This document shows positions 1 to 6,020 of a stretch of DNA of 6,614 bases, piece by piece (position 1 is the stretch's first letter; the number at the start of each line of letters is the position of its first letter). The notes under the pieces are model-generated. The model was not told where the DNA came from. It was given only the letters and a program-made list of their open reading frames with translations, and did not search any database. Position numbers and translations under genes: made by a program. Source of the stretch: Promethearchaeota archaeon (GTDB lineage Archaea; Asgardarchaeota; Lokiarchaeia; Sigynarchaeales; SOKP01); assembly GCA_014729315.1 (NCBI GenBank), contig WJKD01000736.1, forward strand, positions 1 through 6,614, written 5' to 3'.

Positions 1-282
1 GTGTCGGTCAACGCAATTATAACATACATTCAGCTTTCCCCCTACAAACCACTTACCTGGGAAAAGATCAGTTTTTTCCCAAACTTTATCGTATGGTTTG
101 AACCAATCCAAAGATTTTGCTTGTTCTCCCCAGAAGCCTTCCATGTCATTGATGCTCTTTTTATACAATTTTTTGTACTCTTCCATGGATATGCCGGTCT
201 TTGCGAATTCGGGGTTTAATTTAACGGGATCAAAAACACGTTTTTCCGTGAGAATTGATTCCATTCTGTCTTCTTTAGACAT
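1..282 (-). CDS. acs: Acetyl-CoA synthetase (AMP-forming), N-terminal part
   Basis: This gene runs leftward off the window, so only its first 94 residues are visible. The product should activate acetate with ATP and CoA to acetyl-CoA, AMP and pyrophosphate in the cytoplasm. The visible part matches the N-terminal cap of Acs enzymes. Residues about 36-60 carry the helix and FWGEQAKSLDW motif, then FKPYDKVWE, then KWFVGGKLNVCYNCVDRH at 77-94, corresponding to the usual KWF-GG-LN-YNC-DRH signature. The start is the ATG at 282-280, because an in-frame TGA lies 9 bases upstream at 294-292; Met7 is an alternative. A weak GTGAT Shine-Dalgarno-like sequence (295-291) lies 8 bases before the ATG. The AMP-binding core and the C-terminal lysine that is acetylated in bacterial Acs are outside the window. 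It is divergent from a gene with a GNAT domain, which suggests linked control. A propionyl-CoA synthetase relative is possible. Confidence 0.9.
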   Translation of the reverse strand, partial: MSKEDRMESILTEKRVFDPVKLNPEFAKTGISMEEYKKLYKKSINDMEGFWGEQAKSLDWFKPYDKVWEKTDLFPGKWFVGGKLNVCYNCVDRH

Positions 283-322
283 TCCAATAAATCACTTAAA
301 ATCTCTTATTTTCTGATATAAC

Positions 323-332
323 TATTTAAATA
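323..332 (-). promoter_or_regulatory. Possible TATA box of acs
   Basis: The palindrome TATTTAAATA lies 41-50 bases upstream of the acs ATG. An archaeal TATA element normally sits about 25 bases before the transcription start, which would give a leader of roughly 15-25 bases. The surroundings are AT-rich, so chance matches are common. The palindrome could also serve the opposite strand. Confidence 0.3.
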
Positions 333-563
333 TTAAAATTGTGTGTAATAATCAAGGAAAGATATCAAAAATTATAAGATTTATCTTAATAGATTATAGA
401 GGTGTTATAGAGCTAATTTTCCGAAAATCTTCTTAATCTTCGGATCTTATTTCATATATCGTTCTGAAAAAAGAGAATAAAACCGAACAATATTGTGAAG
501 TATAAATAAGTCATGAGTACAAGAAAGTAAAAGATTATAACCTAAAAAAAATAATAGTATGAA

Positions 564-578
564 TATAAAATATAAAAA
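564..578 (+). promoter_or_regulatory. Possible TATA box of the transferase-GNAT fusion gene
   Basis: The stretch TATAAAATATAAAAA lies 30-44 bases upstream of the ATG at 608, just after a purine-rich patch. A transcription start about 25 bases downstream would leave a very short or absent leader. That fits the lack of any Shine-Dalgarno sequence before this gene. The call rests on spacing and composition only. Confidence 0.35.
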
Positions 579-607
579 GAAGAAATGATAATACTCCTAT
601 ATTTAGA

Positions 608-2500
608 ATGGAAGATCTAGGCCTATTAGAAGTCAATTGGGAAAAATGGAAAGACAAAGAAATTTCTGTATCCGATGCGATAAAAAAAATCATCCCAGGA
701 AATAGAGTGTTTATAGGATCGGGTTGTAGCGAACCTCAGGCCTTAACCGCAGAATTGATTTCGCAGTCGGAAAACCTAATTGATACTGAGATTATCCATT
801 TTTTAACGATAGGTCCTGAAAAATATTTTGAAGATAAGTCAGAAGATTTATTTCGCCATAACGCCCTTTTTATCGGTAAAACTCTTAGAGAAGAAATAAA
901 TAAAGGACAGGCAGACTATACTCCGATATACGCCAGCGAAATTCCATCTTTATTTTTATCAGGAAGACGAAATATCGATGTTGCACTAATTCAAGTCAGT
1001 CCACCTGATCGATACGGCTTCTGCTCCTTTGGAATAAATGTAGATGTTGCAAAACCAATAGCCCAATCAGCTTATTTAAGCATTGCTGAAATTAATCCTC
1101 AGATGCCTAGAACATTAGGAAGTAGTTTCATTCATATGAAAGAAATAGATTATTATGTCTATAATAACACTCCTTTATTAGAATTTCATTTTAAAGAAGT
1201 CGACGATGTTATTAAACGAATTGCTGATAATGTAGCAGATCTAATACAAAATAAATCAACAATTCAAATAGGGATGGGTTATATTCCCAACGCAGTCTTA
1301 TTAAGCCTAAAGGACAAAAAGGATCTCGGTATGCATTCCCATTACATAACAGACAATATCATTCCTCTTATAGTGGACGGTGTACTGACCTGTAGAAAAA
1401 AAAACTTTCATCCAGAGAAAATCATCACGAGTTTTGCGTTAGGAACAAAAAAATTGTATAGATTTATCAATAATAATCCTTACATAGAATTTTTTCCTTC
1501 AGATTATGTATGTAATCCAAAATACATCGCTATGAACAAAAATATGATTTCAATTAATCAAGCCCTTCAAATAGATTTAACCGGACAGATAAACACCTCC
1601 TCTAAGGGCTATAACTTTCATTCTGGTATAGGAGAGACTGTTGATTTTATGCGAGGAGCAGCAATGTCTAAAGGAGGAAAACCAATTATTGTTCTTCCTT
1701 CAATTAAAAGAAAAGGGAATAAAATTGAGTCCAGAATCGTTTCACATTTAGACGAAGGTGCGGGCGTATTGTTATCTAGAGCAGACGTGCATTATGTCGT
1801 TACTGAATGGGGTGTTGCGTATCTGCATGGTAAAACAATAAGAGATCGTGTAATTGAGTTAATTTCCATTGCGCATCCTGATTTTCGACAACAATTATTA
1901 GACCAAGCAAAAAAATTAAATTATGTATACAAGGATCAAATTTTACCATATGACGACCAGGGAAATCTCTGCGTTTACCCATCCCAGTATGAAACAATTT
2001 TTAAAACAAAAAAAAAAGGGACTATATACATAAGACCTTTAAAAACTACTGATGAACCTCTTTTGAAAGAGTTGTATTATTCTCTTAACGAAAAGGATCG
2101 TTACATGCGTTTTTTTGAGGTAAAAAAGGATTTTACTCATTCAAAAACTCAATGCGAAGTAAATATTGATTATAAAAAAATATTTTCGATAGGTGCCTTT
2201 GTTGGTGATATTGCAGACCAAGAAATGGTTGGCAACGCAACTTATCATTACAACCCCCGAAATAATATGGCGGAATTTAGCTTTTTGGTAAAAGAGGATT
2301 GGAGAGGTCAAGGAATTGCGTCTTTTTTATATCATCACTTAATTATAATTGCTAAAGAACACGGCATAAAGGGTTTTTACGGAAATATTCACATCCGAAA
2401 CAAAAAAACAATCCGAATTATCAAGAGAGGAGGTCGAACTAAGATAACACCACCTGAAATGGGCGATAACGAATTATTTTACGAAGTATTTTTTGATTAA
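608..2500 (+). CDS. Acetyl-CoA hydrolase/CoA-transferase fused to a GNAT acetyltransferase, catalytic Glu replaced
   Basis: Residues 1 to about 465 form a full-length acetyl-CoA hydrolase/4-hydroxybutyrate CoA-transferase-type domain. Landmarks are GNRVFIGSGCSEPQAL near the start, LIQVSPPDRYG, the CoA-site glycines G222-M-G-Y-I-P227, SGIGETVDFMRGA (339-351), and VVTEWGVAYLHGK with Glu400. Family members normally use a glutamate in an HTEM-like motif after DLGI to form the acyl-CoA intermediate. Here that motif reads MHSHY, with His245 (CAT, 1340-1342) at the Glu position, so transferase or hydrolase activity is doubtful. A basic linker encoded over an A10 tract leads to a GNAT domain (about 471-630) beginning GTIYIRPL. 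It has the acetyl-CoA pyrophosphate loop R566-GQGIA571 and resembles the GNAT part of Pat-type protein lysine acetylases. Transferase-GNAT fusions are, to my knowledge, known in bacteria. There is no signal peptide or membrane segment. Divergent acs suggests Acs as a substrate. It could instead still be an active transferase. Confidence 0.9.
   Translation: MEDLGLLEVNWEKWKDKEISVSDAIKKIIPGNRVFIGSGCSEPQALTAELISQSENLIDTEIIHFLTIGPEKYFEDKSEDLFRHNALFIGKTLREEINKGQADYTPIYASEIPSLFLSGRRNIDVALIQVSPPDRYGFCSFGINVDVAKPIAQSAYLSIAEINPQMPRTLGSSFIHMKEIDYYVYNNTPLLEFHFKEVDDVIKRIADNVADLIQNKSTIQIGMGYIPNAVLLSLKDKKDLGMHSHYITDNIIPLIVDGVLTCRKKNFHPEKIITSFALGTKKLYRFINNNPYIEFFPSDYVCNPKYIAMNKNMISINQALQIDLTGQINTSSKGYNFHSGIGETVDFMRGAAMSKGGKPIIVLPSIKRKGNKIESRIVSHLDEGAGVLLSRADVHYVVTEWGVAYLHGKTIRDRVIELISIAHPDFRQQLLDQAKKLNYVYKDQILPYDDQGNLCVYPSQYETIFKTKKKGTIYIRPLKTTDEPLLKELYYSLNEKDRYMRFFEVKKDFTHSKTQCEVNIDYKKIFSIGAFVGDIADQEMVGNATYHYNPRNNMAEFSFLVKEDWRGQGIASFLYHHLIIIAKEHGIKGFYGNIHIRNKKTIRIIKRGGRTKITPPEMGDNELFYEVFFD
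2008..2017 (+). other. A10 homopolymer at the transferase/GNAT junction
   Basis: Ten consecutive A residues, followed by GGG, encode Lys468-Lys470 exactly at the linker between the two domains of the fusion. Gain of one A in the transcript would add 11 residues and stop at TGA. Loss of one A would add 4 residues and stop at TAA. Either slip would release the transferase-like domain without its GNAT domain. Similar runs occur in this AT-rich DNA (A9 at 1396-1404 and A10 in tfb at 5574-5583), so a role is unproven. Confidence 0.3.
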
Positions 2501-2580
2501 AACAATTGCTTCTTAATCTTGAGCGTTTAAGCTAATATGTACTTTTAATTTCATTAATTCATTATTAACCCATAGATTTA

Positions 2581-3390
2581 ATGAAGTATAAATACACTGA
2601 CTACCACATACATACAAGATGGAGTCACGATATTGCTAAGAATGGTCCAAGTTTCGAAGATTACGCAATAATCGCAGAGAAACGAAAGATTAACATCTGT
2701 TTTTTGGATCATTACGAGTTTTACTATATTGAAAACGATCCTAATTATCCTTTCTATGGGATCCCGATTGAGGATTATCTGAACGAAATAGATAAAATTA
2801 AGCAAACCTACAATAATGTTCTTAGTGGCCTTGAAATTGATTATTATAGCGAATATAAAACTGAAATCCAAGATTTTGTAGACGATTACGAGAAAGATTT
2901 TGATTTTTTAGCGGGAACACTCCACGAAACAGATTACGGATATCCTTTTACTACCAGATCCAAATTGATAAGCTTGTTAGAAAAGAAAAAGATCAAACAA
3001 ATCCTTGACGAATTTTTTATTCTATCTAAAGAGATGATAGAATCGAAAATATTTAAGAATATATGCCACTTAGATACAATTTATAGGTATATAAACTCTA
3101 ACGATTTGAAACCAACTTACGAATGCGATCTTTCGGACGATCGGATTTTAAAACTTGGTCGAAAATGCATAAAAAATAATACAAGAATTGAATATAATCT
3201 CTCAGGAATTCGTTATCCCATCGGTCGTCCATTTCCTTCTCCTCATATAATAGCGCTATTAATCAAAGAAGGTGCGGAAGTATTTGTTGGGTCTGATTCT
3301 CATTCTGTTAATTATTTCTCTACACAAATAAACAATGTTAAAAAGACTATAAATAATTTAGAAGCAATAAGAAAGGGTTCTTGTTTATAA
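2581..3390 (+). CDS. PHP-domain metallophosphoesterase, histidinol-phosphatase (HisJ/HisK) type
   Basis: This 269-residue protein spans one complete PHP domain, the usual length of HisK-type histidinol phosphatases. The expected metal ligands are all visible: DYHIHT (His9, His11), LDH (His44), GLEID (Glu85), GTLHE (His115), CHLD (His163) and GSDSHS (Asp239, His241). These should form a trinuclear metal site that hydrolyses a phosphomonoester in the cytoplasm. Histidinol phosphate (histidine biosynthesis) is the family's best-known substrate, but no other his gene is in the window, so the substrate is open; another small phosphorylated metabolite is equally possible. The ATG has no Shine-Dalgarno sequence. 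The gene lies 80 bases after the transferase-GNAT gene on the same strand. A weak TTTTAATTT element (2543-2551) could be its own promoter, or it may be read through from upstream. It converges with the GTPase gene across 53 bases. Confidence 0.85.
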   Translation: MKYKYTDYHIHTRWSHDIAKNGPSFEDYAIIAEKRKINICFLDHYEFYYIENDPNYPFYGIPIEDYLNEIDKIKQTYNNVLSGLEIDYYSEYKTEIQDFVDDYEKDFDFLAGTLHETDYGYPFTTRSKLISLLEKKKIKQILDEFFILSKEMIESKIFKNICHLDTIYRYINSNDLKPTYECDLSDDRILKLGRKCIKNNTRIEYNLSGIRYPIGRPFPSPHIIALLIKEGAEVFVGSDSHSVNYFSTQINNVKKTINNLEAIRKGSCL

Positions 3391-3443
3391 AGCTTAATAA
3401 CACATTGCGAACAATAAAATTAGGAATTATTACCCCAGTATGA

Positions 3444-4733
3444 TTAGAGCTCTAGATTTTTCTTTTTAGCGAAAAGATCCTTTAATTCGGATAAAACGGT
3501 TGATCGAGCATCTCCAGCTGATTCGGGGGTTGAAGTTTGCATATTAGAAATTTCGATTGGCGTTCCACTCTGAGCAATTTGAAAAGCACCACTCTCAATA
3601 GCCCTTAACCTACTCTCTATATTACTCAGCTGTTTTGATATGCTTTCTGATAGGTGTATTACCGCATTCAAAGTATCTTCGATAATTTTTCCTAATCCTT
3701 CAATCTTTTTAATAGCAGGATCGTTAAGCGCGTAATTATTTTTCATCAAGTTTTTAATATGCCGAGAAAATTTAGGCTCCCGCGTTATGCTCGAAAAAAT
3801 AGAAGTTAAATATATTTCGTAATTGAAATTATAATTTTTTGATTGTATTAATTCTTGTATATTTTCTTTTAGAAATTCTACATTAAGTAAAATTTCAGGC
3901 TTATGTTTAATATCTGGGTCATGTTTGTGTATAAAAATAAGAATATAGGGATTTTCTTCCAGTTTTAACAATATTTCAAGTAATTTATCCAAATAATCGT
4001 ATGATTCTTCAAATCTTTCTGAATCTTGAACATCGAGTACATAGATAAATAAGTCTAATTGAAGAAAATATTGCTCTGGATATTCTATATATTTATTTCG
4101 AGATTCTTCTTGTCCGCCTAAATCCCATATAAATAAATCTATCTTTTCACTTTCAATACGTTTTCTATTTACTCCTTTTGTAGGTTTTAGATTTTTTAGA
4201 TCCGTTACACCTAATTCTCCTCCGAACTTTGAAATTATAGCAGTTTTACCAGCATTATCTAAGCCTGCTACTATTACCTTTTGATGTTGTTTATCCGTTC
4301 CTAAAACTTCAGAAAATGATTTCTCTTTTTTATTAGAAAGGTTGACTATAATTTTACTTATAATATTTGCTTTTTTTACATTCTGTTCAAATTGTGAGTA
4401 TTCTTTATGAAAATCGGGATATTTCTTATCAAAGTTTCTAATTTTTTTTCCAAACAGATCAACAAAGTCTTGAGAGGACTTAGGTTTATCGCTGCCCATA
4501 AATGTTTTGAAGGATTCCTCATCCTCCAATTTAGCAGCCTCAGAAATGCGATTAACATCCCAGATTTTTTTAAGCAAATTTGCTTGTTTTTTGTCGAGAA
4601 ATTTATAAGAATCTAATGAAAAATTCAAAATATCCTCAATAGTTAGTGATTCCTTATCCTTGGTAACTTCAGGATTTAAGAACTTAATAATTATTTTAAT
4701 TACATTAGAAGAGTTTAAAGATTCTGATTGCAC
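3444..4733 (-). CDS. Multidomain Arf/Rag-like GTPase with helical N-terminus and C-terminal coiled coil
   Basis: The G domain occupies about residues 152-331 of 429. G1 is G157-LDNAGKT164, as in Arf proteins. Switch I has PTKGVN with Thr185. G3 is W203-DLGGQE with the catalytic Gln208. G4 is H269-KHD272, with His replacing the usual Asn, as in Rag/Gtr GTPases. G5 is T310-SIF, again Rag-like (TSIW). It should bind and hydrolyse GTP as a regulatory switch. Residues 1-151 are a charged, mostly helical region; 38-70 may hold a helix-hairpin-like unit, but I do not recognise a named domain. Residues about 346-382 look like a short coiled coil, followed by a Ser/Thr/Pro-rich stretch and a basic tail. 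The roadblock-type domain that follows the G domain in eukaryotic Rag proteins is absent. I see no membrane segment or prenylation motif. The start is GTG, chosen for the good ribosome-binding site. The partner and pathway are unknown. Confidence 0.85.
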   Translation of the reverse strand: MQSESLNSSNVIKIIIKFLNPEVTKDKESLTIEDILNFSLDSYKFLDKKQANLLKKIWDVNRISEAAKLEDEESFKTFMGSDKPKSSQDFVDLFGKKIRNFDKKYPDFHKEYSQFEQNVKKANIISKIIVNLSNKKEKSFSEVLGTDKQHQKVIVAGLDNAGKTAIISKFGGELGVTDLKNLKPTKGVNRKRIESEKIDLFIWDLGGQEESRNKYIEYPEQYFLQLDLFIYVLDVQDSERFEESYDYLDKLLEILLKLEENPYILIFIHKHDPDIKHKPEILLNVEFLKENIQELIQSKNYNFNYEIYLTSIFSSITREPKFSRHIKNLMKNNYALNDPAIKKIEGLGKIIEDTLNAVIHLSESISKQLSNIESRLRAIESGAFQIAQSGTPIEISNMQTSTPESAGDARSTVLSELKDLFAKKKNLEL

Positions 4734-4740
4734 GATAATT

Positions 4741-4746
4741 TCACCC
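4741..4746 (-). promoter_or_regulatory. Ribosome binding site that fixes the GTG start of the GTPase gene
   Basis: On the minus strand AAGGGTGA ends 7 bases before the GTG start codon. GGTGA matches the core anti-Shine-Dalgarno complement. The reading frame is open for only another 13 codons upstream, to a TGA at 4775-4773, and that stretch contains no ATG. The next ATG in frame is Met80. The GTG is therefore the best start, and this is the clearest Shine-Dalgarno sequence in the window. Confidence 0.6.
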
Positions 4747-4898
4747 TTTTTATAAGCGCTAAACCTATTATTTCAATTTGAAAAATGAAAATAATCTAGA
4801 TGTTAACGATTTGATTCGAATTTCAATAGACTGAATTATTTTTTATTTGATTTCCATAAGCTTTACTACTATATAAATTTTAAAAAATGTTTCACTAT

Positions 4899-4942
4899 TT
4901 TAAATTTAATTAATCTTAAATAGTTTAAATTTAAATATTTAA
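4899..4942. promoter_or_regulatory. TATA-like elements in the GTPase/tfb divergent promoter region
   Basis: TTTAAATTTAA occurs twice, at 4899-4909 and 4924-4934, with starts 25 bases apart, and the second runs on into TATTTAA. ACTATTT (4894-4900) and AAATAGT (4918-4924) also form a 7-bp inverted repeat. The copy at 4924-4942 lies about 63-81 bases before the tfb ATG and is a reasonable TATA region for tfb. TATTATAC at 4954-4961 is a closer alternative. I could not choose a TATA box for the leftward GTPase gene. All of this is low-complexity AT sequence. Confidence 0.3.
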
Positions 4943-4950
4943 TTCACCTT

Positions 4951-4987
4951 AAGTATTATACTAAGAATACTTGTATCCAATAGTATT
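4951..4987. promoter_or_regulatory. Alternating inverted half-sites upstream of tfb (possible operator)
   Basis: AAGTATT (4951-4957) and AATACTT (4966-4972) form a perfect 7-bp inverted repeat with an 8-base spacer. A third half-site, AGTATT, follows at 4982-4987, so the same 6-mer appears in alternating orientation three times. The 11-base palindrome AGTATTATACT (4952-4962) overlaps the first arm. The cluster ends 17 bases before the tfb ATG and lies over or just downstream of the likely TATA region, where a bound repressor would block initiation. The function is inferred from position and symmetry. Confidence 0.4.
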
Positions 4988-5004
4988 AGCATTGAATTGT
5001 TTAT

Positions 5005-5931
5005 ATGCCATCTGATAAGAAATCTAATCTTAAAAATGACGAATTTTTTGATGAAATGGAAGAGCCATGTTGTGACTCTCCAAAGATCAGTGAGGAAGAT
5101 GGCTTTTATGTGTGTTTAAATTGTGGATATGTTTCTTCACGTATTTTAGATTCGAGTCCAAGAAGAGCATTTACAGCAGAAGAAATTCAGAAAAGAAAAA
5201 CGAATGAGCGAGTCTATAGCCCTATTGGTCCAAGAACAATTATTAGAGGTTCAAGAGACGCTCGAGGAACCTTATTAAGCCCAAAATATAAATCAAAGTT
5301 CAATCGTTTAGCTAAAATTCATAGGAGTTTAACAACTAGCTACGAGAGGAATTTATGGATTGCTCTACCAAATTTACAAAGACTCCAAAAGAGACTAAGT
5401 ATACCAGATACCGTTGCTGAAGACGCATTGCGAATTTATACTCAAACAGTTAAGAAAAAGTTAACGATGGGCAGAAGCATTGATACTTTACTCTCTGCAT
5501 CAATATTTTGCGCTCTTAGAATTCACGGTATACCTCGTACAGTTGAGGAAATAACTAAAGTTGCCCAGATACCAAAAAAAAAAGTAATTAAAAGTTACCG
5601 ATTAATTTTAATGGAGATATTACCACATTTAAATTTAAAAGTGCAACATTTTACACCTGAACGCTATGTGGACAAATTTAACGACGAATTAAAATTGTCG
5701 ATGAAAGTTCGTAATATTGCGGTGAAACTTATTGATTCCGCTAAAAAACACGGTTTTAATTCTGCTGGCAAAGACCCTAAAGGAATAGCAGCCGCAGCGA
5801 TATATTTAGGATCAAAAATATGTAATGAAAATAGAACACAAAAAGAAATATCCAAATTAGCAAAAGTCACGGAAGTTACTTTAAGGATGAGGGTTAAAGA
5901 TCTAACCAAGTTTGCAAAGGTTGACGCTTAG
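5005..5931 (+). CDS. tfb: Transcription initiation factor B (TFIIB homologue)
   Basis: TFB bridges TBP on the TATA box and RNA polymerase and helps set the start site. At 308 residues it has the normal archaeal length and domain order. An N-terminal zinc ribbon covers about 20-45. The B-reader/linker region (about 54-105) shows RRAF, ERVYSPIGPRT and RDARGTLLSPKYKSK. Two cyclin folds follow. The first (about 110-205) contains SYERNLWIAL, MGRSID and IPRTVEEI. The second (about 215-305) contains GKDPKGIAAAAIYLGSK, RTQKEI and VTEVTLR, which includes the BRE-contacting helix region. The ribbon is odd: the second knuckle C37-LN-C40-G is normal, but the first has adjacent C22-C23 rather than C-x2-C. 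The A10 run at 5574-5583 encodes Lys191-193. The ATG has no Shine-Dalgarno sequence, suggesting a leaderless or short-leader transcript. Upstream half-sites hint at specific control. Whether this is the main TFB or one of several paralogues cannot be told here. Confidence 0.96.
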   Translation: MPSDKKSNLKNDEFFDEMEEPCCDSPKISEEDGFYVCLNCGYVSSRILDSSPRRAFTAEEIQKRKTNERVYSPIGPRTIIRGSRDARGTLLSPKYKSKFNRLAKIHRSLTTSYERNLWIALPNLQRLQKRLSIPDTVAEDALRIYTQTVKKKLTMGRSIDTLLSASIFCALRIHGIPRTVEEITKVAQIPKKKVIKSYRLILMEILPHLNLKVQHFTPERYVDKFNDELKLSMKVRNIAVKLIDSAKKHGFNSAGKDPKGIAAAAIYLGSKICNENRTQKEISKLAKVTEVTLRMRVKDLTKFAKVDA

Positions 5932-5969
5932 AATTAGAAAATAAAAAATTCATAAAAGAGACGGTTAGG

Positions 5970-5976
5970 TTTTTTT
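5970..5976 (+). terminator. T-tract terminator after tfb
   Basis: A run of seven T residues begins 39 bases after the tfb stop codon and is followed by more pyrimidine-rich sequence. Archaeal RNA polymerase terminates at such T-rich tracts without needing a hairpin. The tract lies in the 89-base convergent gap before the stop codon of the facing gene, where tfb transcription would need to end. No strong stem is visible. Confidence 0.4.
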
Positions 5977-6020
5977 CACTTTCAACTAAGCGAATTAGAT
6001 ATTAAAATTGCTCGAATAAC

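Larger units (their letters stand above)
283..607. other. Divergent intergenic region between acs and the transferase-GNAT fusion
   Basis: These 325 bases hold no convincing gene on either strand and no tRNA-like structure. They must contain both divergent promoters. Besides the two candidate TATA elements listed separately, TATAAATA occurs at 501-508. A small dyad, CCGAA at 421-425 paired with TTCGG at 439-443, encloses a direct repeat of AATCTTC (426-432 and 435-441). The dyad is the most GC-containing structure in the spacer and could be an operator for either gene, but its short arms allow chance. I see nothing else. Confidence 0.5.

Noticed and set aside
1..316. Two overlapping forward open frames of 72 codons each near the left edge
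   Set aside because: They are antisense to the acs N-terminus, which matches a known family on the minus strand; their translations show no recognisable motif.
1800..1997. Minus-strand open frame of 65 codons inside the fusion gene
   Set aside because: It is the shadow of a well-conserved coding region and has no independent start signal or recognisable product.
429..2520. The 12-mer CTTCTTAATCTT repeated at 429-440 and 2509-2520
   Set aside because: It is low-complexity, occurs only twice in unrelated settings, and has no flanking similarity; probably chance.
2508..2532. Possible hairpin GCTT/CTTAA with TTAAG/GC after the fusion gene as a terminator
   Set aside because: The stem is short and AT-rich with a large loop and no following T-run, so it is not distinguishable from background.
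2578..2871. Minus-strand frame of 97 codons over the start of the PHP gene, with hydrophobic stretches
   Set aside because: The plus-strand frame carries PHP metal-binding motifs here; the hydrophobic appearance comes from the complement of AT-rich codons.
4376..4616. Short frames on both strands within the GTPase N-terminal region
   Set aside because: They overlap the GTPase coding frame, which has a good ribosome-binding site and continuous coding to the G domain.
5664..5909. Minus-strand 81-codon frame in tfb
   Set aside because: It lies antisense to the conserved second cyclin fold of TFB.
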